From assembly GCF_048269565.1 (NCBI RefSeq), contig NZ_JBLXIK010000004.1, forward strand, positions 124,001 through 188,000: a stretch of 64,000 nucleotides of DNA. Direction: 5' to 3'. This document shows positions 32,505 to 39,459 of the stretch, one piece after another (the stretch's first letter is position 1; every line of letters starts with the position of its first letter). Position numbers and translations under genes: made by a program. This DNA comes from Maricaulis sp048269565. Its GTDB lineage: Bacteria > Pseudomonadota > Alphaproteobacteria > Caulobacterales > Maricaulaceae. Below the pieces are notes generated by a model that was not told the origin of the DNA, ran no database searches, and saw only the letters and a list, made by a program, of their open reading frames with translations.

Positions 32505-32857
32505 TGGCTGTCTCCATCCTGTGTGCTGCCCTGGCTGTCGGCGGCTTCCTGATAGCGCAGGATCTCCGAGGTCAGACGATCCGAGAGGCCGAGGCCGCCC
32601 GACTGCGCCATCACCTTGGCGTACTCTTCGTTGAGCAATCCGCGAAAGGCATTGGCGCCGGGGCCGCCGCCGAAGGGATCATCCTCGCCAACCTGGGCGA
32701 ACATGGCCTCCATCATCTGTGCCAGGAAGACGGATTCGAAGTCTTCTGCAGCCGCGCGGGCGGCCTCCGGCGTGGTGGCGGTTGTCTGGGCTGTGGCGCC
32801 GCCCGAGCGCGATGCGCTCAGTGCCTGATTGAGTTGAAGGTCGAGCAGGCCGTCCAT
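32501..32857 (-). CDS. Rod-binding protein, FlgJ N-terminal domain type
   Basis: A 118-residue protein matching the rod-cap domain of FlgJ: AARAAAEDFESVFLAQMMEAMFAQVGEDDPFGGGPGANAFRGLLNEEYAKVMAQSGGLGLSD. It lacks the muramidase domain of enterobacterial FlgJ, as usual in alphaproteobacteria, so another enzyme must open the peptidoglycan. Its start overlaps the flgI stop as TAATG. In Caulobacter the corresponding gene after flgI is called cagA. It helps polymerise the rod in the periplasm; it has no signal peptide and is exported by the flagellar apparatus. Confidence 0.82.
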   Translation of the reverse strand: MDGLLDLQLNQALSASRSGGATAQTTATTPEAARAAAEDFESVFLAQMMEAMFAQVGEDDPFGGGPGANAFRGLLNEEYAKVMAQSGGLGLSDRLTSEILRYQEAADSQGSTQDGDSQ

Positions 32858-33972
32858 TACAGCACCTCGATTTCGGCTTGCAGCGCACCGGCTGCCTTGA
32901 TCGATTGCAGGATGGTGATCATGTCGCGCGGTGTGACACCGAGGGCATTGAGCCCGTCGACCAGCTCGCTGAGCGAGACGCCGCCATCGAGTACACCCAG
33001 CTGGGTATTGTCCTCGGCGACCGTGACATCGGTGCGCGGCAGGACCACGGTCTCGCCCTCGGAGAAGGGCGCCGGTTGGCTGGCGATCGGGTTCTCGCGG
33101 ACGGTAATCGTCAGATTGCCCTGGGCGATCGCCACGGTGGAGACGCGGACATTCTCGCCCATCACGATAGTGCCGGTGTTCTCGTCAATGATGATGCGCG
33201 CCGGCTGGTCTGGCTGGACCCGCAATTGCTCGATCTCCGAAAGAAGGTCAATCATGTCGCCGTTATAGGAAGCCAGACGGGTCAGTTCGACGGTCGACGG
33301 GTTGGTCGCCCGCGCCGCTGCAGCGCCCATGAAGGCGTTGATGACGTCGGCCATGCGCCGGGCAGTGGTGAAGTCGGGATTGCGCAGCGACAGCCGCAGC
33401 GAGGTCCGGTTGGCGATTTCCTGCCAGGGGTCGACACCGGTGCCGTCGAACGGGTTCTCGACCAGGGCGCCATTGGCGATGCGGCCGCTGGTCGGCACGC
33501 CGCGCGTCACAGAGGCAGCATCGCCGCCTGCCGAGAAGCCGCCAATGGTCAGCGTGCCCTGGCCGACGGCCCAGGCCCGGCCATGGCTGTCGAACAGCGG
33601 TGTGCCGATAAGGGTGCCGCCCTGCAGGCTGCCGGCATCGCCGATCGCCGAGACGGTGACATCAATGCGTGATCCCTGCGAGGAGAAGGCCGGCAGCGTG
33701 GCTGTCACCATCACGGCTGCGATATTGCGTGTGTTGAGGCTGGCATCGCGGGTGTTGACGTTGAAATGCTCCAGCATCGCGTTAAGCGACTGATTGGTGA
33801 AGCTCGAATTGCGCAGCGAGTCGCCCGTGCCGTCGAGCCCGACCACAAGGCCATAACCGACCAGGTGATTGTCGCGGACATCCTCGACATCAACCATGTC
33901 CTTGATTCGGGACGAGGCGAGGGCAGGCACCGACAACAGACAGGCGGTCAGGAGGGCGATGATCAGACGCAT
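32857..33972 (-). CDS. flgI: Flagellar P-ring protein FlgI
   Basis: A 371-residue P-ring subunit with signal peptide MRLIIALLTACLLSVPALA and the conserved SRIKDMVDVEDVRDNHLVGYGLVVGLDGTGDSL start of the mature protein. RIDVTVSAIGDAGSLQGG and the C-terminal LNALGVTPRDMITILQSIKAAGALQAEIEVL complete the family. The chosen ATG is 11 codons inside the longest frame; the longer start would lie upstream of the transcription start predicted from the sigma-54 promoter at 34007-34021. It leads the flgI-flgJ-flbY unit. The P ring surrounds the rod in the peptidoglycan. Confidence 0.96.
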   Translation of the reverse strand: MRLIIALLTACLLSVPALASSRIKDMVDVEDVRDNHLVGYGLVVGLDGTGDSLRNSSFTNQSLNAMLEHFNVNTRDASLNTRNIAAVMVTATLPAFSSQGSRIDVTVSAIGDAGSLQGGTLIGTPLFDSHGRAWAVGQGTLTIGGFSAGGDAASVTRGVPTSGRIANGALVENPFDGTGVDPWQEIANRTSLRLSLRNPDFTTARRMADVINAFMGAAAARATNPSTVELTRLASYNGDMIDLLSEIEQLRVQPDQPARIIIDENTGTIVMGENVRVSTVAIAQGNLTITVRENPIASQPAPFSEGETVVLPRTDVTVAEDNTQLGVLDGGVSLSELVDGLNALGVTPRDMITILQSIKAAGALQAEIEVL

Positions 33973-34006
33973 TTTGCAGTCTCCGGAATGATACGGGATG
34001 TGCATT

Positions 34007-34021
34007 GCGAAGCCTGTGCCA
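34007..34021 (-). promoter_or_regulatory. Sigma-54 promoter of flgI
   Basis: On the minus strand TGGCAC-AGGCT-TCGC has a perfect -24 element, the GC of the -12 element and one mismatch. Transcription would start near 33995, about 23 bases before the chosen flgI ATG. Confidence 0.8.
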
Positions 34022-34123
34022 GTTGCTCTCTGGCCGGATATAAAATTAACTGCGCAAAATCAGTTATTTGCGATGTCGGGGCTTCGGGCTTCAGGCGGTA
34101 AAACTGACCGGTTGCGCCAATCG

Positions 34124-34141
34124 CCGGGCAGGATTTGCCGG
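34124..34141. promoter_or_regulatory. FlbD-like element between fliX and flgI promoters
   Basis: CCGGGCAGGATTTGCCGG is an imperfect inverted repeat with the TTGCCG half intact. It lies 103 bp upstream of the flgI sigma-54 -24 element and 15 bp before the CtrA box of fliX. In Caulobacter FlbD activates late genes and represses early ones, so one site could serve both; this is inferred. Confidence 0.45.
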
Positions 34142-34155
34142 GCAGGAGTGCCGGG

Positions 34156-34214
34156 TTAAGTCTCTGTTAACGGCGGCGGCGCATCCCTGATAACTGTCCA
34201 ACAGGAAGCGATTC
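34156..34214 (+). promoter_or_regulatory. CtrA box of fliX with GATTC near the start codon
   Basis: TTAA-GTCTCTG-TTAAC (34156-34171) is a full CtrA consensus. GAAGCGATTC (GANTC at 34210-34214) follows 39 bases later and ends five bases before the fliX ATG. Caulobacter fliX is a CtrA-controlled early flagellar gene. Confidence 0.8.
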
Positions 34215-34219
34215 TCGTC

Positions 34220-34630
34220 ATGAAAGTCACAGGCCCACGCTCAGCGAGCTCAGTTTCATCCAGCAAGCGGACCTCCGGTTCCCGCGCCGGTGGTGACAGC
34301 TTCACGCTGGAACAGGCCGCTCAATCGGCTTCGGCGATGGCGGCCGCGCCGATGTCGGGGGTCAATTCCGTCGATGCCATTCTGGCACTGCAATCGGTTG
34401 GCGACTTCACCGAAGCGCGCAAACAGGCGACCGGCCGGGCGATGAATCTGCTCGACGTGCTCGATGAGCTGAAGCTCTCCCTGCTTGAGGGTGGATTGCC
34501 GAAAGCCAAGCTGGTGGCGCTGATGAATCTGTTACAAACCCGGCGCGACGACACCAATGATGCCGGGCTTGAAGCCGCGCTCGATGAGGTCGAGATCCGG
34601 GCCGCGGTAGAACTCGCCAAATTTGGCTGA
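34220..34630 (+). CDS. fliX: Flagellar assembly regulator FliX
   Basis: A 136-residue protein with a polar Ser/Gly/Thr-rich N-terminus and a helical C-terminal part (VNSVDAILALQSVGDFTEARKQATGRAMNLLDVLDELKLSLLEGGLPKAKL) typical of FliX. In Caulobacter FliX is a trans-acting partner of FlbD that links basal body assembly to sigma-54 transcription. It is divergent from flgI, as in Caulobacter. A full CtrA box lies upstream. It is followed by dksA on the same strand after about 175 bp. Confidence 0.93.
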   Translation: MKVTGPRSASSVSSSKRTSGSRAGGDSFTLEQAAQSASAMAAAPMSGVNSVDAILALQSVGDFTEARKQATGRAMNLLDVLDELKLSLLEGGLPKAKLVALMNLLQTRRDDTNDAGLEAALDEVEIRAAVELAKFG

Positions 34631-34805
34631 TCGCGCTGCTGCCGCAAGCGCGTACTGACACCATTCCGTCAAACTGGTCAGATATTTGCTAGTGGACCGT
34701 TCCGGGCCAACAGCGTCACCGCGTTGACTTGCAGGACACCGTGCATATGCTCCGCCCGCTTTCTGGGGGAGCGCCTGTTGGCTGATAAAAGTTGAGTAGA
34801 GGGCG

Positions 34806-35234
34806 ATGATGGAATCCGAACCGATCGAACTCCCCGCGGGCTATATGCCCAGCGACGACGAGCCGTTCATGAATGAGCGGCAGAAGGAATATTTCCGTCT
34901 CAAGCTGCTGGCCTGGAAGGAAGATATCCTCCGGGAGAGCAAGTCGACGCTGACCAATCTGCAGGAAGACATGGGCGCTCTGCCCGATATCGCCGACCGT
35001 GCCTCGACCGAAACCGACCGGTCGCTGGAACTGCGCGCCCGCGATCGCCAGCGCAAGCTGATCTCCAAGATCGACAGTGCCCTGCGCCGCATCGAGGACG
35101 ACAGTTACGGCTATTGCGAAGAGACCGGTGAGCCGATCAGCCTGGCCCGTCTCGATGCCCGTCCGGTTGCGACCCTCAGCCTCGAGGCGCAGGAGCGTCA
35201 CGAACGCAAGGAACGCGTCCACCGCGACGACTGA
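34806..35234 (+). CDS. dksA: RNA polymerase-binding protein DksA, zinc-finger variant
   Basis: A 142-residue protein with the coiled-coil start NERQKEYFRLKLLAWKEDILRES, the coiled-coil tip Asp-x-x-Asp-x-A (DIADRAS) and a C-terminal YGYCEETGEPISLARLDARPVATLSLEAQER. Only one cysteine (C104) of the usual four zinc ligands is present, as in many alphaproteobacterial DksA proteins. It binds the RNA polymerase secondary channel and works with ppGpp. The start is one of two adjacent ATGs after AGAGGG. Between fliX and flgH, it is probably a housekeeping gene rather than a flagellar one, although Caulobacter has the same order. Confidence 0.93.
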   Translation: MMESEPIELPAGYMPSDDEPFMNERQKEYFRLKLLAWKEDILRESKSTLTNLQEDMGALPDIADRASTETDRSLELRARDRQRKLISKIDSALRRIEDDSYGYCEETGEPISLARLDARPVATLSLEAQERHERKERVHRDD

Positions 35235-35261
35235 CCGGTTCCCGCTTTATCTGATTTCTCC

Positions 35262-35297
35262 AAAAAAAAGGGCCGCCACGACGAAGCGTGACGGCCC
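35262..35297 (-). terminator. Rho-independent terminator after flgH
   Basis: An imperfect stem (GGGCCGCCACG with CGTGACGGCCC, one mismatch) lies between dksA and flgH. On the minus strand it is followed by eight T, so it ends the flgF-flgG-flgA-flgH transcript about 30 bp after flgH. Confidence 0.85.
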
Positions 35298-35327
35298 AGA
35301 TGTGCCCGATGGTGGCGGGATTTCGTC

Positions 35328-36068
35328 CTAGAACGGCATCAGGATATTGTAGAGTTCCTGACCATAGCTGGGGCGCTGGACTTCCGAGAGATGTCCGCGT
35401 CCGCCGTAGGAAATTCTGGCTTCGGCAATCTGTGTGTGACTGATGGTGTTGTCGGACCCGATGTCCTGGGGCCGTGCGATGCCGCTGATCAGCAATTCAC
35501 GCACCTCATTATTGACCCGCACTTCCTGACGCCCGGCCAGCACCAGATTGCCGTTCGGCAGGACCTGGGTGACGATGGCGGCGATCGTCAGCGAGATGGA
35601 CTCGCCGCGATTGACCGTTCCTGTGCCCGATGTCGAGGAACTCGAACCGAGGCTCGTCAGGGAAGACGGGTCGATACTGTCATTGAAGAAACCGGTCAGA
35701 TCGATTCCGAAGAACTCGGTCAGATCGGAATCCTCGGCGGCGGTGCGCGAGCGGCTGGTGGTGTTGTTAAGCTGGGCGCTGTCGGAGATGTCGATATTGA
35801 CCGTCAGAATGTCGCCGATGCGGGCGGCGCGGGGGTCACCGAAGAAGGTCGGCGAATTGGCGCTCCACAGCGAGTTGGTCTGCGTGGCCGGCAGACGGCC
35901 CGGCATCACCGGCATCGGGATTTGCGATGGCCCGGATCCGGCCAGTACGGCCGGGTTCTCGATCGGTCTCATCGGCGGTGTCTGTCCGACCTGGGACAGG
36001 CGCGTGGTGGCACCACAGGCCTGCAGGGCGAGCGCGGCGACGACGATGGCGGCGATTTTGCGGATCAT
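35328..36068 (-). CDS. flgH: Flagellar L-ring protein FlgH
   Basis: A 246-residue outer-membrane lipoprotein: the signal ends in ALALQAC, and the mature part contains SLWSANSPTFFGDPRAARIGDILTVNIDISDSAQLNNTT, then LVLAGRQEVRVNNEVRELLISGIARPQDI and SYGGRGHLSEVQRPSYGQELYNILMPF at the end, all typical of FlgH. It forms the L ring around the distal rod. It is the last gene of the flgF-flgG-flgA-flgH operon, 15 bp after flgA. Confidence 0.96.
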   Translation of the reverse strand: MIRKIAAIVVAALALQACGATTRLSQVGQTPPMRPIENPAVLAGSGPSQIPMPVMPGRLPATQTNSLWSANSPTFFGDPRAARIGDILTVNIDISDSAQLNNTTSRSRTAAEDSDLTEFFGIDLTGFFNDSIDPSSLTSLGSSSSTSGTGTVNRGESISLTIAAIVTQVLPNGNLVLAGRQEVRVNNEVRELLISGIARPQDIGSDNTISHTQIAEARISYGGRGHLSEVQRPSYGQELYNILMPF

Positions 36069-36083
36069 GATGTTCTCCCGAAC

Positions 36084-37013
36084 CTAGAAGCTGGCGGCAG
36101 GGCTGGCGAAGACGCGGGCGCGGCCGGGACCGTCCACCATGGCTTCCACCGTGCGGTTGGATTGCAGATTGACGAAGCGGATGAGTTCGCCGTCGGCGGC
36201 GTTTTCGAGGGCGCGGGCCCTGACGCTGAGCTGGATGCCGCGGGCTTCGAACATCAGGGTGACCAGATCGCCGCGATTGACCAGGATGGCGTCCTGCAGG
36301 TCATAGCCACGCAGGGGTTCGCTGGCGCGCAGCGCGCGGCGGGCCTGGTGGCCGATGATCGCGTCGGGATCGAGCACCGAGTCCGGCCGAATCCGGTCAC
36401 TGCGCAGCGAGACCCAGCGAATATTGTCGGCCCGGACGACCTCATTGGCGGCAACGGGCTGGACCAGGACCGGGATGTCGATGGTTTCGAAGGCGCGCCC
36501 GGTCACGCGGACCGGTTCGGCCCCGTCATAGGGCGTGATCTCGGCGCTGAGCATGCCCGAGCGTGGATCATAGTTGAGCGCGTTGATCTGTGGTCCGCCA
36601 ACCGTATCGACCGGTGCATGCAGGGCGAGGTTGGAATTAGACAGCTGGACTTCGTGCTGGCCGCCCTCGCGGGCAAACAGCTCGCCCTCGATCATGCCGG
36701 TCAGTTCCCCGGCATCGACGACCCGGCTGGCCCGCGACACGGTCAGTCGAAGCAGGCCGGACGCATTGGCCCAGTCGAGCTCGTGATCGGCAGCGATGCG
36801 GCTGACATAATTGACGTCGAGCGCGATGCGCGAGCCCGGCGCGGGTGAGCGCGCCAGCACGGTGGCCGCTTCCGGTCCGTTGAACTCGAACAGGTCCCCA
36901 AGCGTGATCTGCGGGCCTTCGACGACCAGCGATTCGCGCAGGAAGACAGGCTCTGATGCAAGGGCCGGTGCCGTGGTGAGGCAGGCGAGGGCGATGAGGC
37001 TGGCGCGGATCAT
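36084..37013 (-). CDS. flgA: Flagellar P-ring assembly chaperone FlgA
   Basis: A 309-residue periplasmic protein with a signal peptide (MIRASLIALACLTTAPALA) and C-terminal SAF and chaperone regions: IPVLVQPVAANEVVRADNIRWVSLRSD, IGHQARRALRASEPLRGYDLQDAILVNRGDLVTLMFE. FlgA helps FlgI subunits form the P ring. The N-terminal domain is longer than in enterobacterial FlgA (about 220 residues), similar to other alphaproteobacteria. It sits 12 bp after flgG in the operon. Confidence 0.92.
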   Translation of the reverse strand: MIRASLIALACLTTAPALASEPVFLRESLVVEGPQITLGDLFEFNGPEAATVLARSPAPGSRIALDVNYVSRIAADHELDWANASGLLRLTVSRASRVVDAGELTGMIEGELFAREGGQHEVQLSNSNLALHAPVDTVGGPQINALNYDPRSGMLSAEITPYDGAEPVRVTGRAFETIDIPVLVQPVAANEVVRADNIRWVSLRSDRIRPDSVLDPDAIIGHQARRALRASEPLRGYDLQDAILVNRGDLVTLMFEARGIQLSVRARALENAADGELIRFVNLQSNRTVEAMVDGPGRARVFASPAASF

Positions 37014-37025
37014 CTATCGGTCCTC

Positions 37026-37811
37026 CTAGCGAAGGTTCGAGGTGGCGGACATCATCTCGTCCGATGCGGTAATGACGCGGGCATTCATTTCATAGGCGCG
37101 CTGTGCCTGGATCAGCGAGGTGATCTCGGTCACCGCATTGACGTTGGAGGCTTCGACAAAACCCTGCATGACATAGCCATAGCCCGGCGAACTCGGCGTG
37201 CCGGTGGCGGCCGCGCCGGAGGCGGCGGATTCGAGGAAGAGATTGTTCCCGATCGCTTCCAGGCCGGCATCATTGTTGAAGGTCGAAAGCTCGAGCTGGC
37301 CGACCGTTTGCGGATCGGTCTGGCCGTCGATCAGCGCCTGGACCTGCCCCTGCTCATTGATGGCGACGCTGCGGGCCCCTTCCGGGATCACGACGCCTGG
37401 CGCGACGGTGTAGCCATCCGCGGTGACGATTTCGCCTTCCGGGCTGACGGCGAAACTGCCGGCGCGGGTGTAGGCGTCATTGCCATCGGGCATCTGGATA
37501 CGGAAATAGCCGTCGCCATTGATCGCCAGATCGAACGGGTTGCCGGTATTGGCCAGCGAGCCCTGTTCGGTGATGCGGTAGATCGAGGCGGTCTGCACCC
37601 CGAGGCCGACCTGGATCCCGGTCGGGACGATCGTGCCGGAGTCCGAGGAGCTGATCCCCATCTGCTGGACGTTCTGGTAGAGCAGATCCTGGAACTCGGC
37701 CCGCTGGCGCTTGAACCCGGTGGTGTTCATATTGGCGAGATTGTTCGAGATCACCTCGACATTGAGCTGTTGGGCCTGCATGCCGGTGGCGGCTGTCATG
37801 AGAGAGCGCAT
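37026..37811 (-). CDS. flgG: Flagellar distal rod protein FlgG
   Basis: A 261-residue rod protein with the expected MRSLMTAATGMQAQQLNVEVISNNLANMNTTGFKRQRAEFQDLLYQ start and the C-terminal GFVEASNVNAVTEITSLIQAQRAYEMNARVITASDEMM. Length and both ends match FlgG well, including the FlgG-type insertion around FQDLLYQNVQQMG. It follows flgF after 17 bp in the same operon and is exported to build the distal rod that passes through the P and L rings. Confidence 0.97.
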   Translation of the reverse strand: MRSLMTAATGMQAQQLNVEVISNNLANMNTTGFKRQRAEFQDLLYQNVQQMGISSSDSGTIVPTGIQVGLGVQTASIYRITEQGSLANTGNPFDLAINGDGYFRIQMPDGNDAYTRAGSFAVSPEGEIVTADGYTVAPGVVIPEGARSVAINEQGQVQALIDGQTDPQTVGQLELSTFNNDAGLEAIGNNLFLESAASGAAATGTPSSPGYGYVMQGFVEASNVNAVTEITSLIQAQRAYEMNARVITASDEMMSATSNLR

Positions 37812-37828
37812 ATCGGTTCTCTTTCCTC

Positions 37829-38578
37829 TTAGACCTTGCCGAGGCGCTCAATGGCGCGACGGTTGATGTCTTCGGTTTGTTCGATGAATTTCGAGACGGA
37901 CTGGTAGCTGCGCATCACGGTCATCATGTCGGTCATTTCGACCACGGGCTGGACATTGGAGGCCTCGACGAAGCCCTGACGGACGGTGGGGGCGAAGGCC
38001 GCCTCCGGTGTATTGCGACCGTCGGCATTGTCGGTCTGGACGTAGCGGCCACTGCCCTGTTTCGACAGGCCGGCCAGGTTGGCGACCTCGAACACGCCCA
38101 GCCGCGCCACCTCGACCCCGTCCTGCATGACAGCGCCCGTTTCGGTGATGCTGGTGCTGTTGGCGGAAGGATTAAGCATGATCGGGCTGCGGCTGACGGC
38201 ATCGAGCACCGGCGCACCGTCATGGGCGGCAAGCTGACCGTTATTGTCGAGGTGGAAGCGACCGTCGCGGGTATATTGCTCGGCACCGTTCACCTCGACC
38301 GCAAAGAAGCCCTCGCCCTCGATCGCAACGTCGAAGGTGCGGCCGGTGGCCTGCAGCGCGCCCTGGCGGAAATCGCGGCCCATGCCCCAGACATCGACAT
38401 ATTGCAGGTCGGTGGGGCCATCGGCCTGTTCAGCCGTTGGCGCCGCGATGTTCTCGACCAGAAGTGATTCGACCTTGAAGCCCGCCGTATTGGCGTTGGC
38501 GATGTTGTTTGCGACCACATCCATCGCCTGGCGCAGGGCCATTTGGCGCGAGAGGCCGATCATCAGGGCATTATCCAT
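37829..38578 (-). CDS. flgF: Flagellar proximal rod protein FlgF
   Basis: A 249-residue rod protein: MDNALMIGLSRQMALRQAMDVVANNIANANTAGFKVESLLVEN at the start and NVQPVVEMTDMMTVMRSYQSVSKFIEQTEDINRRAIERLG at the end. The start ATG 38578 (or 38584) was chosen over the longest frame, because the latter would begin within the -12 region of the sigma-54 promoter. It is the first gene of flgF-flgG-flgA-flgH and is divergent from fliL. Confidence 0.95.
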   Translation of the reverse strand: MDNALMIGLSRQMALRQAMDVVANNIANANTAGFKVESLLVENIAAPTAEQADGPTDLQYVDVWGMGRDFRQGALQATGRTFDVAIEGEGFFAVEVNGAEQYTRDGRFHLDNNGQLAAHDGAPVLDAVSRSPIMLNPSANSTSITETGAVMQDGVEVARLGVFEVANLAGLSKQGSGRYVQTDNADGRNTPEAAFAPTVRQGFVEASNVQPVVEMTDMMTVMRSYQSVSKFIEQTEDINRRAIERLGKV

Positions 38579-38639
38579 GGGCATATTCCGTTCTGGATGC
38601 CGAAGTTCGCCACGGTCTGCGGCGTCAGTCCCATTCATT

Positions 38640-38654
38640 GCATCCGCCGTGCCA
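38640..38654 (-). promoter_or_regulatory. Sigma-54 promoter of the flgF operon
   Basis: On the minus strand TGGCAC-GGCGG-ATGC has a perfect -24 element and one mismatch in the -12 element. Transcription would begin near 38628, about 50 bases before the chosen flgF ATG. Confidence 0.8.
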
Positions 38655-38740
38655 AGGTTAATGTCGCGCGAAATCAGTGGCTTGATGCAGGTGGTGGTCT
38701 GAAGGTCCAGCCTTGCGGGGGCAAACCTGTCCGGGCAACT

Positions 38741-38756
38741 GGGCAGGAATTGCCGG
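38741..38756. promoter_or_regulatory. FlbD-like element between flgF and fliL promoters
   Basis: GGGCAGGAATTGCCGG carries an intact TTGCCG half and a changed left half. It lies 87 bp upstream of the flgF -24 element and 25 bp before the TTAA half-sites of fliL, the same arrangement as between flgI and fliX. Confidence 0.45.
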
Positions 38757-38780
38757 TTCCGGGGCCAAGGCTACGGAGTG

Positions 38781-38816
38781 TTAACCGCGCTGGCCGTTAA
38801 TCATGGAAAGCGATTC
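38781..38816 (+). promoter_or_regulatory. CtrA half-sites and GATTC before fliL
   Basis: GTTAACC (TTAA at 38781) and a second TTAA at 38797 are 12 bases apart instead of seven, so the box is not canonical. GGAAAGCGATTC (GANTC at 38812-38816) follows 11 bases later. Caulobacter fliL is controlled by CtrA. Confidence 0.5.
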
Positions 38817-38833
38817 CCTTGCTGGAGACCGTC

Positions 38834-39448
38834 ATGGCCGACGAAGCCGACCAAAATGAAGATGAAGACGGCAGCGAAGCCGAAACCAAGCCGAAGATGG
38901 GCATGCTCAAGCTGGGCCTGTTCATTGGCCTGCCCGCGATCATCCTTCTGTTGGCCGGGGTGGCCGGCTTCATGATGTTTGCCGGTGGCGGCGAGGATGA
39001 AGCTGTCATGGAGGCGGTGCTCGACGAACACGGTGAGCCCGTGCTCGACTCGCATGGTCAGCCCGTCATGGCGGATGCGTCCGGCGGCCACGGGGCACCG
39101 GAGCCGGAGCATGAGGCGCAGGCCTATTACTTCCCCCTGCGCGATGCCGATGGCGCCGAGGATCCGATCATCACCAATATCCGTTCGGTCGATGGCCGCC
39201 CGGTGACGGTGATGTTGAAGATCACGCTGGAATCATCCAATCCGGACTTCGGCCAGGTCATCGATGCCCACATCGATCCGATCATGGACCAGTTCATCAT
39301 GTTCCTGCGCGAATTGCGTGAGGACGATCTCTACGGCTCGGCGGGAATGCACCGGGTGCGTCTGGAACTGTTACGGCGCGTGAATCTGGCGATCGAGCCG
39401 GAACACGCTGATGCCGTGCTGATCCAGGAATTCATGATTGTCGATTAG
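38834..39448 (+). CDS. fliL: Flagellar basal body-associated protein FliL
   Basis: A 204-residue inner-membrane protein. An acidic, charged N-terminus is followed by one membrane segment (LGLFIGLPAIILLLAGVAGFMMFAG) and a periplasmic domain with YYFPLRD, SVDGRPVTVMLKITLESSNPDFGQVIDAHIDPIMDQFIMFLRELREDDLYGSAGMHRVRLELLRRVN. The ATG after GGAGACC was taken; the frame reaches five codons further. FliL stabilises the stator. It starts the fliL-fliM-DUF6468-motE-like-TPR unit, 11 bp ahead of fliM. Confidence 0.93.
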   Translation: MADEADQNEDEDGSEAETKPKMGMLKLGLFIGLPAIILLLAGVAGFMMFAGGGEDEAVMEAVLDEHGEPVLDSHGQPVMADASGGHGAPEPEHEAQAYYFPLRDADGAEDPIITNIRSVDGRPVTVMLKITLESSNPDFGQVIDAHIDPIMDQFIMFLRELREDDLYGSAGMHRVRLELLRRVNLAIEPEHADAVLIQEFMIVD

Positions 39449-39459
39449 GACTCAACTGC

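Noticed and set aside
33973..34005. Longer N-terminus of FlgI
   Set aside because: The upstream ATG would precede the transcription start predicted from the sigma-54 promoter and would displace the signal peptide.
38579..38638. Longer N-terminus of FlgF
   Set aside because: The first codons would begin at the -12 element of the sigma-54 promoter, and the added residues do not match the family.
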